Of a DNA stretch of 64,000 nucleotides, positions 11,566-24,619 are shown piece after piece. The stretch comes from Craterostigma plantagineum. Lineage: Eukaryota; Streptophyta; Magnoliopsida; Lamiales; Linderniaceae. The notes beneath the pieces are model-generated. The model made no database searches and was not told the origin of the DNA. It saw only the letters and a program-made list of their open reading frames with translations. The stretch lies in assembly GCA_027422505.1 (NCBI GenBank), contig JAPQWV010001413.1, forward strand, positions 25,523-89,522, given 5' to 3'. Each line of letters opens with the position of its first letter. Positions within the stretch are counted from its first letter, which is position 1. Made by a program: the position numbers and the translations under genes.

Positions 11566-12744
11566 TCCTGACAGGGCTTTGAATACTAAATGAAACTTAC
11601 GACGGGACTTGAAATGAAAAGTTCTCATATATTACATGGGAGACTATTTTATTTATTGATTTTGCAAAATAGTTTAAGGTTGATAGTTATCTAAGATTTT
11701 AAAAACGAGCCGTTGGGCAATCATGTGGCCCATGTGCCGACAGCTTCTTCACAATCACAGCGTCGTGCCACTCGTGTCCAAACCACGTAATAATACACCG
11801 TCGGAAAATTACTACTTTGTTTTTAGTTACGCAAGTAACACATTTTCTTAAAGAGATATCATTAATGAGTTTTACTAAAACGTTCTGAATCCCAAGTAAT
11901 AACGTAAGCGTCAATCAATTTCAGGAAAGAAAGGGATGGGAATTCAAGTCAGAAGATTAGTTGCCACTACACTTTGCTCATAGCAGAAGATTATCTCAGC
12001 TGTTCACAACCTGAATTATTAAGCCCTTCTTTTTTTCAACCACATATTGTTCACAGATCTTTTCTATTCTCTCCCTCTCTCTCATACTTTTGGGAATTTC
12101 AGGGAATAGTGATAAGTAGAGGTAGGTTGGCTTGTAGTTAATTCTAAGTTTCGGTTTTGTTAATTTGGGAATATCCTTTGGTTTCTCTTCGAGCTTAAGC
12201 TATTCTATTTTACTCCCTGATTCGCGATTGCAGAGATTTTATTCTTTTCCCCGTTTAATAAATAATGGGAAGATGTCTTGCCATTTCCTAATATATACAA
12301 ACTGTAACGTTTTCTGCTTTTCTTCTTTCCCTTTTATGGTTGTTGTTATGATCTTAGTGGTGATCATGGTGATATGTTTCTGCTCTCGAGTATGCCAATT
12401 TTTGTTGGGTTTGGATGAGATTGCTTCTTTTGTTGTGCTAATAAAAAAAAAAAGTGAATGAGGTTGATATAGTTTCTGGAAAATTTACGGTTTCACTTTC
12501 AAGTGCATATCTTTGTCTCGAGGTTTTCTTCTCTAGTGTGTTCTCGCACTTTCTGATTCTGATGATGCTCATAGTAATTTGTTATTGTGTGGAGAATTAT
12601 CCCAATTATCTGAAAAATTTCATTGGGATAGTCTTTTCTTGATTTAAAATAGATCCCAGTCAATGAAATTCGATTTGTCATCTGTTATTATTGTCATATG
12701 AAGGGTCCTTAAAAATACGTCCTAAAACACTCGATTCCTTTGCA

Positions 12745-15235
12745 GGAATCTCACGCGTTCAAATAGAGGCACGAAATGGCAACCTTCGGGGACATAATGG
12801 TAGCAGCTGGCGTAAACATTCTAAGCGCCATCGTTTTCCTCGTCGCCTTCGCAATCCTTAGGCTGCAACCGTTCAACGACAGAGTCTACTTCCCAAAATG
12901 GTACCTCAAAGGGCTGAGGAGCAGCCCAACGCACTCGGGCGCACTCAGCAAATTCGTCAACTTAGACTGGAAATCTTACATTAGGTTCCTAAATTGGGTG
13001 CCCGGCGCACTAAAAATGCCCGAGCCCGAGCTCATCGATCACGCTGGCCTTGATTCTGCTGTCTACTTGCGCATTTACTTGTTGGGGTACGGTTAATCCT
13101 TAGCTTCGACTGCTTTCATCTGTTTGCGATTTTGAGAATTTTCGTCTGACGAATTTTAATGAAGGTTGAAAATTTTCGTCCCTTGACGTTGTTTGCGTGG
13201 GCCATCCTCGTGCCCGTGAACTACACGAACAACTTCTTAGCCATCTCTGGCGTGACTGATAAGCTACAGTATAGCGACATCGACAAGCTTTCGATTTCGA
13301 ATATTCCTCATGGATCGCAAAGGTGAGATTTTTAGGCGCCCCATTGAAATTGAGAATCGATAAATGAAGTATGATTTGCGAATGTTACAGGTTTTGGGCT
13401 CATGTAATTATGGCTTATGCCTTCACTATATGGACTTGCTATTCTCTGAAAAGGGAGTATGAAAAAGTTGCAGACATGCGCCTGCACTTCATGGCTTCAG
13501 ACAAACGTCGCCCTGATCAGTTTACGGTAAGAAAAGGAACCATCTTTTCGATCGATGCTCAGCTTAAGGCCTGAGATTTTGTCTGAAAATCTGAAATTGC
13601 AGGTTTTGGTTAGGAACGTTCCTCCCGACCAAGACGAATCTGTGTCTGAATGCGTGGAGCATTTTTTCTTGGTCAACCAACCCGATCAGTATCTGACTCA
13701 TCAGGTTTTTTTCGTCGTACTAAAAATTGCTGTATACGCTCAATTCTCGCGATACGTTACGCTCTATATATGCATACGTAAACCGTAGGTTGTGTACAAC
13801 GCAAACAAGCTAGCTAAACTGGTCGAGGAGAAGAAGAGCAAGGAAAATTGGCTCGACTACTACCAATTGAAGTACCAAAGAAATCCAACGCAACGCCCCA
13901 CGTCTAAGGTACCTTCCCTACTTTACGCTGTAACGATAATGTAATACGTTCGTCGATCGATGTAATGAAACGACGCTTACAAAATTTTACAGACTGGCTG
14001 CCTCGGCCTCTGCGGTGACAAAGTTGACGCAATCGATCACAAGAGAGCTGAGATCGACAAGCTATCGAAAGAAGTGAGCATATAAGCGTTCGAACATTTT
14101 CGAATTTTTTCCATTACAGCAGCTAATAAAAGCGTTTCATTTTTTCGTACGCACAGATAGCAGAGGAGCGTGAGAGAGTTAGGACAGACCCTTCGTGCGT
14201 TGTCCCAGCAGCTTTTGTCTCCTTCAAGACACGTTGGGGGGCAGCTGTCTGCGCTCAGACACAGCAGTCGAGAAACCCTACGATTTGGCTTACCGAGTGG
14301 GCCCCAGAGCCTCGCGACGTCTACTGGCCAAACTTGGCGATGCCTTACGTCTCCCTAACCATTCGAAGGCTCATCGTTCAGTCGCCTTCTTCTTCCTCAC
14401 CTTCTTCTTCATGATCCCCATAACCATAGTTCAGTCGTTTGCGAACATTGAGGGCATCGAAAAGGCCGCTCCTTTTTAAAAACCAGTCATCGGAGCGTGA
14501 GCTTTCTGTTTGTTATTACCGTTAACTCCATTCGTATGGCAAAATGACTCGTTCATTTCTTTTTTTTTTTTGCAGAAAATTCATCAAGGCCGTCGTTCAA
14601 GGAGTTCTGCCCGGGATAGCCCTGAAGATCTTCCTAATAGTCCTGCCGATGATCCTCATGTTCATGTCGAAATTCGAGGGATTTCTTTCGATCTCCTCCC
14701 TCGAAAGGAGGTCCGCGCTGAGATACTATTCTTTCAACTTCATAAACACTTTCCTCATCAGCGTAATCGCTGGAACTGCGTTCGAACAGCTCGACAGCTT
14801 CATGAAACAGTCACCGAAACAGTAAAAACTCTCTTCACCTCTTATTTTCTGTATCTGAACCGAAAGAAAAAAAAACTTTCTTACATCCATTTTCGTCTTT
14901 GTCTGAAGGATACCCACGACGTTAGGCACAGCGATACCCATGAAAGCCACTTTCTTCATAACATACGTCATGGTCGATGGGTGGGCGGGCGTTGCTGGGG
15001 AGATCTTGAGAGTGAAGCCTCTCATCATCTATCACCTGAAGAACTTCTTCTTGGTAAAGACCGAAAAGGACAGAGAAGCAGCCATGGATCCAGGAAGCAT
15101 AGGCTTCGACACGGGCGAACCTCAAATTCAGCTTTACTTCCTCCTAGGCTCGTTTATGCCGTCGTTACGCCCGTTTTTCTTCCCTTCATATTGGTCTTCT
15201 TTGCCCTCGCTTTCGTCGTCTATCGCCATCAGGTC

Positions 15236-15305
<70 letters not shown>

Positions 15306-16341
15306 TCTGAATATATTATACGGTTTTCTTTCTCTGGGCAGATTATAAATGTGTACAACCAAGAGTACGAAAGCGCGGCGGCGTTTTGGCCGGACGTCCA
15401 CGGGCGAATAGTATACGCCTTAATCTTCTCGCAGATAATTCTGATAGGGCTTATGAGCACGAAAGGCGCTGCCACGACTGCGCCTTTCCTTATCGCATTG
15501 CCCGTCCTTACGTTCTTCTTCCAGAGGTTCTGCAAAGGAAGGTACGAGCCGGCGTTCGTCAGATATCCCCTACAGGTTAGTTAGGCTCTTCAACTAACTC
15601 TGTTGGAAGCATAATATATACTCCCTCCGATTCTGAAAACAAGTCATTTTAGACTTCACAGTTTTCAAGATTAGATATCTTGGTTATTTCCTTTTTTACC
15701 CCTTATCTTAAACTAAAGTTGTTAGATTAAATAGGATAATATAATTAATTAGGGGTAAAATGGAGGTTTCACTGTGTGTAGCACCATCAAACGATTTTTT
15801 TTTTTAAATCAGAGCGAAAAAGTAAAATTTTTTTTAAAAAAATATGATACGCTTTTTTAGATGGTATCAGAGCACATGGCCCAAGAGGTGCTGGGTACGG
15901 ATCGTTTTAGGACAGATAATGAAGAACTCGGCCTAGTTTTTAATGGCGTGTTGGAAATAGATTTGCAAAAAGTTAGAAAATGATACGGTCCCGGTTAAGC
16001 TGTTAGGTGAAGTGGTCGATTCCTACGTTTTTTCTTTTGACATTTCTTTTTGTTGGATTTCTCCATAGGAGGCGATGATGAAAGATACCTTAGAACGAGC
16101 GAGGGAGCCGAACCTAAACCTGAAGGGGTATCTGCAGAACGCTTACGTACACCCCGTTTTCAAGAACGACGATGATGATTATGACGACGATGATGTGGAT
16201 TTTAGCGGTGGGAAAGAAAGGGACGAGAGCGTTGTGGTCCCCACGAAAAGGGTGTCTAGGAGGAGCACTCCCGCCCCTAGCAAGATGAGCGGCGAGTCTC
16301 CTCCTTTGCTCAACGATGTCCGAGAAAGTGCTGATCCTTGA
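12745..16341 (+). CDS. OSCA1: OSCA1-type hyperosmolality-gated Ca2+-permeable channel, four lesions
   Basis: Coding exons are 12776-13086, 13165-13322, 13391-13526, 13603-13704, 13789-13908, 13993-14073, 14157-14496, 14576-14821, 14909-15232, 15342-15575 and 16069-16341, all GT-AG. The product would be about 775 aa, the usual OSCA1 length. Family landmarks in order: MATFGDI N-terminus, YFPKWYLKGLRSSPTHSG, VLVRNVPPD in the cytosolic domain, WLTEWAPEPRDVYWPNLA, FLTFFFMIP, ISSLERRSALRYY, MVDGWAGVAGEIL, IINVYNQEYESAAAFWPDVH and CKGRYEPAFVRYPLQ. OSCA/TMEM63 proteins are dimeric mechanosensitive and osmosensitive cation channels of the plasma membrane. A leader intron ends at 12,744. Apparent one-base deletions lie near 13,181, 14,372 and 15,150, and a TAA replaces an expected Leu codon at 14,477. 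Every splice site and domain is preserved, so this is either a young pseudogene or carries consensus errors. Confidence 0.9.
15240..15297. repeat. (CT)29 microsatellite in OSCA1 intron 9
   Basis: A perfect CT run lies directly downstream of the exon 9 donor at 15,233. As a polypyrimidine run at the wrong end of the intron it could influence splicing, but that is speculation. Confidence 0.9.
15612..15880 (+). mobile_element. MITE/LTR remnants in OSCA1 intron 10
   Basis: The intron (15,576-16,068) is the only long one in the gene. It contains TACTCCCTCCGATTCTGA near 15,619, the usual start of a Stowaway-like MITE, without a clear matching right end. Further on, TGGTATCAGAGC at 15,862-15,873 is a perfect 12-base initiator-tRNA-Met primer-binding site as found after plant LTRs. 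I read the intron as a composite of transposon remnants. Confidence 0.45.
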
Positions 16342-16564
16342 GAGTGCGATTATGCTGCTATTGTCTTGAGTTAGGACTTGTGTGATTTTTAGTAACGTTT
16401 TTTTCATGCATGTATGTATAGGTTGTGTGGTAGTTGTTCGAACTTGGTGTTATTCGAACTTGGTGTTATGATCGTTTTGAATGTGGTCTGTTCTATTGCC
16501 GTTGAAATCAAATCCAAATCGATTGAGGAATGAAAGATTATGGGTTAGGAATGTGATGGGTTGT

Positions 16565-17482
16565 ATGGATGGCAATGGTAGGGTTAGGGTATGGGTATAT
16601 CCACATAGACTCGTACCCAAATTTAATTAAATAGATGTGTGTTGACCCTTTCGAAAAAAAAAAATATCAATGGATTCTATTCAATCTTTGATGGGTCCAA
16701 TTAATTGGGTACGGGCTCAAATTCATTAAGTCTAAGGGTAAATAGGTTTTGATTGGGTATTGAACGAATCTTTAACTTTTAATAGAAAATTTACTAAATG
16801 AGCCAATAAGTACTTTGCAGTGTCAATTGATATAACAATAACAATGATACCAATGGTCATTAAGGTGTAAGTAAGAAATGATTGCAAAGTTTGGCGTTTA
16901 AGAATTACGAAAACGAAAAAACTATTCATTTCATAAGTAGTAAATCCATGCTCCAAGTCCAAGTCCAGTCTTCAAATATCATCTTCGAAGTGAGAGGATT
17001 GCACATCATCAAGATCCTTAAATAAATAAAAAAGTTTTCAATAATGATAAGATTAAAGTAAATTTAAATTTTCAAAAATTCTGAATCAAACAATAATAGG
17101 TTGGTCGGATATTGTACAAGTCAAACTCAATCGCATCCAGATCAAAAATTGACTCAACAAGCATATTAAGTATATAAACAGAGGACTTGGAAAAATAACC
17201 TTGTACTGCTAGAAATAGTGATGGTAAAACGGCACAACCAATTGAAGATTGAGAGTTCTCAGAAATAAGAAGAATCACCTCAATAGCCCAGACCGAATGT
17301 TTGTTTGAGAAATTGTGGAAAATTGAATGACTGAAATAATCTTTAGTTTAAATGATTTGGTAAATGGGTAAATGAGTAATACCCATTAAGACCCAAATTA
17401 ATTTAATTGTTAAATTAATTTTTAAATACCCAGGGTAGGGTCCTATGAGTATGGGTCGGGTCCAAAAATATTTTCATCCCTA
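16565..17482. mobile_element. Probable hAT-like non-autonomous element
   Basis: The left end GGATGGCAATGGTAGGG and the right end, which reads TTAGGGATGAAAATA on the other strand, form imperfect terminal inverted repeats of the TAGGGATGGCAA type common in plant hAT derivatives. Near both ends are inverted GGGTATGGGT / ACCCATACTC motifs. No transposase frame is present and a target-site duplication was not clear. The surrounding 16,342-18,060 interval has no recognisable gene. A (GA)n run lies at about 17,681-17,707. Confidence 0.4.
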
Positions 17483-18066
17483 ATCGCGGATGATTAGTGT
17501 TGATTTAACTTCTATTTTGGTTGACATCAATGAGCACAAAATATTCGTGCTTAAAAATTTTATCTTCTATTAAACACTATTTATGACTCGCAAGTCGCAA
17601 TCTCTGAATATTTACAATGTTTTAAATAAGTGTATCGGTTGTGTGTCCCTAATAAAAAATAAAACTTTTACAATATATTGAGGAGAGAGAGGAGAGAGAG
17701 AGAGAGCATGCGATGCACGTGGTCATTTTCCAACAATAGTAACAAATGAAACACCACACAGACATTCCAAGACCACGTGTCTACATATCTGATCGAGCAC
17801 CGCATACTTTCTTGGCTTGGTGTTAGGAATGCAAACAATGCACTTCACTTTATTTCTAAGTATTTATTTTGAGGACATATGATCTTATTTATAATTAAGT
17901 TGGTATAGAAGCATGATATCTATTTAATATTTTAGATTCATAAAAATCCTACTTCTTAATAAAGGTCAGTTTTATCGTTTCTGAATACGTTCTTTGATCT
18001 TCCTACATTTAGTTCCCCTAGGTCAGAACGCTTCTCACTCTCTTTAAATCATCTTTTTAGGCGTTG

Positions 18067-18785
18067 ATGGTGGTTGCTACGACACAAGAAATGACTGCAA
18101 TAACCAAGGTTTTCGCCACCGTTCTTCTGCTCTCCTCGGTCTTTCTCGGCGCTGACGTGTCGGCAGAGACCCATCATGTCGTGGGCGGCGGAGAGAACTC
18201 GGATCTTGGTTCTTGGTTGTCGGGTCGGGTTTTCAGGGTCGGCGACAAGATCTGTGAGCTTCCTTTATATATGAGCCACGCCTTTTTCTGATTATAAAGA
18301 TGCGTCTTTTCTGATCGTACTTTTTCCTTCTCAATCCTTTCTTCGCAAGGGTTCGACAACCTAGGAACCGCCGCCGGCGACAAAATCGTCGAACTCCACG
18401 GCCCAGACGAGCTCAAGGCCTGCGACGTCTCAAACCCCATTAGAATGTTCGAGGCCACGGCCGACAACCACGTCGTCCTCGACAGGGAAGGAAGCAGATA
18501 CTTCGCAAGTTCCAACCTCGAAAACTGTAAAACGGTCTGAGAATCCCAGTCTCCGTCGGGCCCGCCGAGCTTGACCCGCCAGGAAGATACGAGCCTTATG
18601 AACCCGAGCCCATGCCCAAACCCGAACCCGAACCTGAACCCGAGCCCAGGCCCAGGCCGCAGCCCAGGCCGGCTTACCCACCGCCGCCGCCACCCAGTGG
18701 TTACTCCCTCGCCGTCGATTTCAAGGCTTCTTCTTCAGCTTTGTTGGCTGGTTTGGTGCTTTGCTACTATGGAATTGCTACTTAG
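18067..18785 (+). CDS. Early nodulin-like phytocyanin with Pro-rich stalk and GPI-type tail
   Basis: Exon 1 (18067-18253) encodes a signal peptide and the phytocyanin start HHVVGGGENSDLGSWLSG. Exon 2 (18350-18785) joins through KIW-FDNLG. Conserved phytocyanin blocks are CDVSNPIRMFE and SRYFASSNLENCKTG. The positions that bind copper in plantacyanins are not conserved: the first His is absent, YFxC reads YFAS, and GHC reads ENC. The disulfide cysteines remain, so this is the copper-free early-nodulin-like class. After the domain come EPEPEP/PRPQPRP repeats, a PPPPPP run and a hydrophobic end (ALLAGLVLCYYGIAT) that suggests a GPI anchor. Such proteins are cell-surface arabinogalactan-like glycoproteins. 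A missing base near 18,534 (ACGGT for ACGGGT) breaks the frame just after the last Cys. Total about 207 aa if corrected. Confidence 0.75.
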
Positions 18786-19224
18786 TCGGCATATCTTTGG
18801 CCCTTTCTCTTAGTACTTGGTAGTATTTTGCGTTGCCGATTTCCCTTGTGAGATTTGTACGTATATCTCACTGGCTAGTGGAATGGAATAAATAAAGTAG
18901 TCTGCGTATGATGACTTTGATGAAAACTCTCTTATTGGAGTTGAACAAATAAAACCTCATGAGATTAAGAAATGTGATTGCGTCAGCGTGACGCGCGAAA
19001 TGAGAAACTAGGGCCTTGTAATGGCCCATTAATAAGAAACGGGCTTATGTTATTGGGCCGTGCCCGCCATGTCGGGTCGGATCAGGTAAGTCCGACCGAC
19101 ATAAAGCATCGTCGCCACGGCACGGCACTCCCTCTTTACTCTTTTCAGTCTTTATCATCACACAATCTTCTCTGCTCTTCACTTCACTGATGGTAAGAAA
19201 CAACTCAGAAAATCGATCGATGAA

Positions 19225-20251
19225 ATGAAATCCTTTCAGAGACGACGCTTCTCCACTACAAGAGTCGCGTGCAGCTTTCGTAATGACCACTCTGCCCCGA
19301 TCCCCAAACGGAAGTGACCGTCGAGCCGCCGGTGGCACGTGCGCCGTCGATTCCGACGGAGGATCGATCGCGAGAATGTTCCGCCGCCGTCAAGATACAG
19401 TCGGCGCAGAGAGGTCACATGGTTCGAACGCTTGTCAGAAAGATATCGGCGGTTAATTCTGAGGCTAATTACTGGCAGAGAGTCATCCAACGCCAGGTAA
19501 CTGAACTTTTTTTTTTCTTAATCTTTACGAAAACTCTACGCTACTTGTTTTCACGTACCAAGTTTAGAATCAAGTATTTAGAGAGATTTTGTCGAATTTT
19601 TGCCTCTCTGCTTTGTCTTTCTCTTACTGTAAGTAGCAGTTCACTGTCTTGAAAAAAAAAAGCCTCTACCATGACCATGCCAATGCCACATTCGCTCTTC
19701 ACATACTGCACGTCTTATGAGCTTTTGATATTAATTGTATTCTTTGGGGGCTTTACTCTGTTAACGTGAAATTTCGAAAAACACTTCCTTCACCTTATTT
19801 TTCGGGCAAGTATTACAACAAGTTTCCTCCCTTAATGGATGTGTTCTTTAGTCCTCTCATGAACATCCAAACTCATATCCTGTGCCTTCCTTCCTTGCGA
19901 AGGCGCGCACCGTATGTAAGAACGAAGGGACAACGGCTAATGTTTCTTAGTGACTGTGTACTTCACTTTTCTTCATCAATGTCAAGAAATGTTACTTTGG
20001 AAACACCTTAGGATACAGTCGACGCAGTTCGAGGCAACGAGCGAGAGAGGGTAAAGATCAACGAAGCTCTGATGGGTCTGCTGTTCAAGCTTGACTCAGT
20101 CCCTGGGCTCGAACCCAATGTGAGGGAGCTGAGGAGGCACGTGAGCCGTAGGATCGTTGGGTTGCAAGAGATTCTTGATTCAATCTCTGATGCCCGCGTT
20201 GACCACTGGGATGGATTCTTGAGGGATGGGACGATGCTTTGCTGGTTTTGA
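19225..20251 (+). CDS. BAG5: BAG5-like co-chaperone with IQ motif and BAG domain
   Basis: Exon 1 (19225-19496) starts MKSFQRRRFSTTRVACS, a plausible organellar leader. It contains an IQ calmodulin-binding motif (AAVKIQSAQRGHMVRTLVRK). Exon 2 (20012-20251) encodes the BAG helices with DTVDAVRGNERERVKINEAL, LLFKLDSVPGLEP and VSRRIVGLQEILDSI. BAG domains bind the HSP70 ATPase domain as nucleotide-exchange factors. Plant BAG5-type proteins combine IQ and BAG and are mitochondrial in Arabidopsis. A one-base deletion near 19,309 separates the leader from the IQ frame. Near the end the frame stops at 20,249, but a shifted frame gives WDDALLVLRKKSAEKKAAAA, which might be a true C-terminal extension after another indel. 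About 170 aa as modelled. Confidence 0.8.
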
Positions 20252-20535
20252 GAAAGAAGTCTGCAGAGAAAAAGGCGGCGGCGGCGGTGGTTGTGAGGAA
20301 ATGGAGAAGTTTTGTGCCGAGCATTTGGGGTTTCAGTGCCTGCAAAGATTCCTTCGTGATCAGTAATGTAATGACACGTTTTGTATTTACATACTTGCAT
20401 TCATACATGCATCTCGTATATAGGTCAAATATACCAAGAATTTCTAAAGGATTGTTCCATTTTATTTCGGAAAATTTTTTACTTTAAAGCAAATTGGCTC
20501 GGTAAGCTTAACTTTTTCTAATGGAACTAACATTA

Positions 20536-23500
20536 GATTAATTGTTGATGCGTGAGAGTTTCTAAGACAATATTGCCTAGATCGGCATAAGTTGGAGACC
20601 GTTTTCTTCAAAGCAAAATATTATACTTTTGTAGCAAAGCTCGGAATTGTTATGTGTTCTAATTTCTTGTGTATGTCTATTAATAGGACTTGAAACCTAA
20701 CACATCAATTAATGAAAAGGGTTGGTTATTAGGTTTCGTAAGATGATTACAACATTTAGGAAACTATGCTGTTGGGATTCTTCCGCCTTTAGGTTCGTAA
20801 CGTAGCCTAATTTCGTGGGTGTATGCGAATTGGATCAAGAACTTCGATCTCTCGTGATCGAATCGAAAATCAGAGAAGAAAACAAAAAAAAACTGAGAAC
20901 TCTATATAACGTGGTTCGACTCTGTTTTGAGTCTACGTCCACGGACCAAGAAAAGATCTTATTCCAAACCGAAAGAATGGATTACAAGAATTCTCCAACT
21001 TTCTAGTTTATACCACTCGCTAAATCGCTCTCTATCGAAAACTACGATCGCTCGAAGATGGCTACTCGAACCTTGAAACTGGTATTTATAAGCAGAATAA
21101 TAAAACAGCCGCCCTGAATCGATATACATCATAGCTTGTACCAGCTGCCTGCTTGCTTGTACCACGCGCTGCACATTAAACTAATAAAAGCTTTAACACT
21201 TTTATTAGTTATAAACATATTCATTCCCAGCCCTTAGATCTTTATCCGCCAGATCAAAGGTGCATATTTAAACTTGCAGATTTAATGGACTTAGAACAAG
21301 TAGAAATGAGTTCCCTTCCAACCATTACCATTTGATTAATTGTTGATGCGTGAGAGTTTCTAAGACAATATTGCCTAGATCGGCATAAGTTGGAGACCAT
21401 TTTCTTCAAAGCAAAATATTATACTTTTGTAGCAAAGCTCGGAATTGTTATGTGTTCTAATTTCTTGTGTATGTCTATTAATATGACTTGAAACCTAACA
21501 CATCAATTAATGAAAAGGGTTGGTTATTAGGTTTCGTAAGATGATTACAACATTTAGGAAACTATACTGTTGGGATTCTTTCGCCTTTAGGTTCGTAACG
21601 TAACCTAATTTCGTGGGTGTAGGTGAATTGGATCAAGAACTTCGATCTCTCGTGATCGAATCGAAAATCAGAGAAGAAAACAAAAAAAAAACTGAGAACT
21701 CTATATAACGTGGTTCGACTCTGTTTTGAGTCTACGTCCACGGACCAAGAAAAGATCTTATTCCAAACCGAAAGAATGGATTACAAGAATTCTCCAACTT
21801 TCTAGTTTATACCACTCGCTAAATCGCTCTCTATCGAAAACTACGATCGCTCGAAGATGGCTACTCGAACCTTGAAACTGGTATTTATAAGCAGAATAAT
21901 AAAACAGCCGCCCTGAATCGATATACATCATAGCTTGTACCAGCTGCCTGCTTGCTTGTACCACGCGCTGCACATTAAACTAATAAAAGCTTTAACACTT
22001 TTATTAGTTATAAACATATTCATTCCCAGCCCTTAGATCTTTATCCGCCAGATCAAAGGTGCATATTTAAACTTGCAGATTTAATGGACTTAGAATACAT
22101 TTCATTCAAGTAGAAATGAGTTCCCTTCCAACCATTACCATTTGATTAATTGTTGATGCGTGAGAGTTTCTAAGACAATATTGCCTAGATCGGCATAAGT
22201 TGGAGACCATTTTCTTCAAAGCAAAATATTATACTTTTGTAGCAAAGCTCGGAATTGTTATGTGTTCTAATTTCTTGTGTATGTCTATTAATATGACTTG
22301 AAACCTAACACATCAATTAATGAAAAGGGTTGGTTATTAGGTTTCGTAAGATGATTACAACATTTAGGAAACTATGCTGTTGGGATTCTTTCGCCTTTAG
22401 GTTCGTAACGTAACCTAATTTCGTGGGTGTATGCGAATTGGATCAAGAACTTCGATCTCTCGTGATCGAATCGAAAATCAGAGAAGAAAACAAAAAAAAA
22501 AACTGAGAACTCTATATAACGTGGTTCGACTCTGTTTTGAGTCTACGTCCACGGACCAAGAAAAGATCTTATTCCAAACCGAAAGAATGGATTACAAGAA
22601 TTCTCCAACTTTCTAGTTTATACCACTCGCTAAATCGCTCTCTATCGAAAACTACGATCGCTCGAAGATGGCTACTCGAACCTTGAAACTGGTATTTATA
22701 AGCAGAATAATAAACAGCCGCCCTGAATCGATATACATCATAGCTTGTACCAGCTGCCTGCTTGCTTGTACCACGCGCTGCACATTAAACTAATAAAAGC
22801 TTTAACACTTTTATTAGTTATAAACATATTCATTCCCAGCCCTTAGATCTTTATCCGCCAGATCAAAGGTGCATATTTAAACTTGCAGATTTAATGGACT
22901 TAGAACAAGTAGAAATGAGTTCCCTTCCAACCATTACCATTTGATTAATTGTTGATGCGTGAGAGTTTCTAAGACAATATGCCTAGATCGGCATAAGTTG
23001 GAGACCGTTTTCTTCAAAGCAAAATATTATACTTTTGTAGCAAAGCTCGGAATTGTTATGTGTTCTAATTTCTTGTGTATGTCTATTAATAGGACTTGAA
23101 ACCTAACACATCAATTAATGAAAAGGGTTGGTTATTAGGTTTCGTAAGATGATTACAACATTTAGGAAACTATACTGTTGGGATTCTTTCGCCTTTAGGT
23201 TCGTAACGTAGCCTAATTTCGTGGGTGTATGCGAATTGGATCAAGAACTTCGATCTCTCGTGATCGAATCGAAAATCAGAGAAGAAAAACAAAAAAAAAC
23301 TGAGAACTCTATATAACGTGGTTCGACTCTGTTTTGAGTCTACGTCCACGGACCAAGAAAAGATCTTATTCCAAACCGAAAGAATGGATTACAAGAATTC
23401 TCCAACTTTCTAGTTTATACCACTCGCTAAATCGCTCTCTATCGAAAACTACGATCGCTCGAAGATGGCTACTCGAACCTTGAAACTGGTATTTATAAGC

Positions 23501-24559
23501 AGAATAATAAAACAGCCGCCCTGAATCGATATACATCATAGCTTGTACCAGCTGCCTGCTTGCTTGTACCACGCGCTGCACATTAAACTAATAAAAGCTT
23601 TAACACTTTTATTAGTTATAAACATATTCATTCCCAGCCCTTAGATCTTTATCCGCCAGATCAAAGGTGCATATTTAAACTTGCAGATTTAATGGACTTA
23701 GAATACATTTCATTCAAGTAGAAATGAGTTCCCTTCCAACCATTACCATTTGATTAATTGTTGATGCGTGAGAGTTTCTAAGACAATATTGCCTAGATCG
23801 GCATAAGTTGGAGACCATTTTCTTCAAAGCAAAATATTATACTTTTGTAGCAAAGCTCGGAATTGTTATGTGTTCTAATTTCTTGTGTATGTCTATTAAT
23901 ATGACTTGAAACCTAACACATCAATTAATGAAAAGGGTTGGTTATTAGGTTTCGTAAGATGATTACAACATTTAGGAAACTATGCTGTTGGGATTCTTTC
24001 GCCTTTAGGTTCGTAACGTAACCTAATTTCGTGGGTGTATGCGAATTGGATCAAGAACTTCGATCTCTCGTGATCGAATCGAAAATCAGAGAAGAAAACA
24101 AAAAAAAAAACTGAGAACTCTATATAACGTGGTTCGACTCTGTTTTGAGTCTACTTCCACGGACCAAGAAAAGATCTTATTCCAAACCGAAAGAATGGAT
24201 TACAAGAATTCTCCAACTTTCTAGTTTATACCACTCGCTAAATCGCTCTCTATCGAAAACTACGATCGCTCGAAGATGGCTACTCGAACCTTGAAACTGG
24301 TATTTATAAGCAGAATAATAAAACAGCCGCCCTGAATCGATATACATCATAGCTTGTAGCAGCTGCCTGCTTGCTTGTACCACGCGCTGCACATTAAACT
24401 AATAAAAGCTTTAACACTTTTATTAGTTATAAACATATTCATTCCCAGCCCTAGATCTTTATCCGCCAGATCAAAGGTGCATATTTAAACTTGCAGATTT
24501 AATGGACTTAGAATACATTCATTCAAGTAGAAATGAGTTCCCTTCCAACCATTACCATT
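20536..24559. repeat. Tandem array of five ~0.8-kb units, LTR-like
   Basis: Five head-to-tail units start at GATTAATTGTTGATGCG: 20536-21333 (798 bp), 21334-22143 (810), 22144-22942 (799), 22943-23751 (809) and 23752-24559 (808). Identity is very high. A ~10-base insert near the end of the unit (TACATTTCATT) is present in units 2, 4 and 5 and absent in 1 and 3. Marker bases group units 1 and 4 (AGGACTTG, GTAGCCTAA) against 2, 3 and 5. Each unit contains TGTTGGGATTC, CTATATAACGTGGTTCG with CTACGTCCACGG, and a perfect 10-bp hairpin (CTAATAAAAG/CTTTTATTAG). These resemble LTR promoter/R-region elements. No primer-binding site, coding domain or stable ORF is seen. The repeated 61-71-codon open frames are translations of the unit. 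It is likely a tandemly amplified LTR or TRIM-type remnant. Confidence 0.85.
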
Positions 24560-24619
24560 GAGCCTTTGATCGATTTGTTCAAGCCTCATTTTGAGAGCAC
24601 CGGATCCCTTCTATAACAG

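Noticed and set aside
20815..24392. Repeated 61-71-codon open frames, identical in each unit
   Set aside because: They arise from the tandem repeat; no start context, domain or length conservation beyond the DNA repeat itself.
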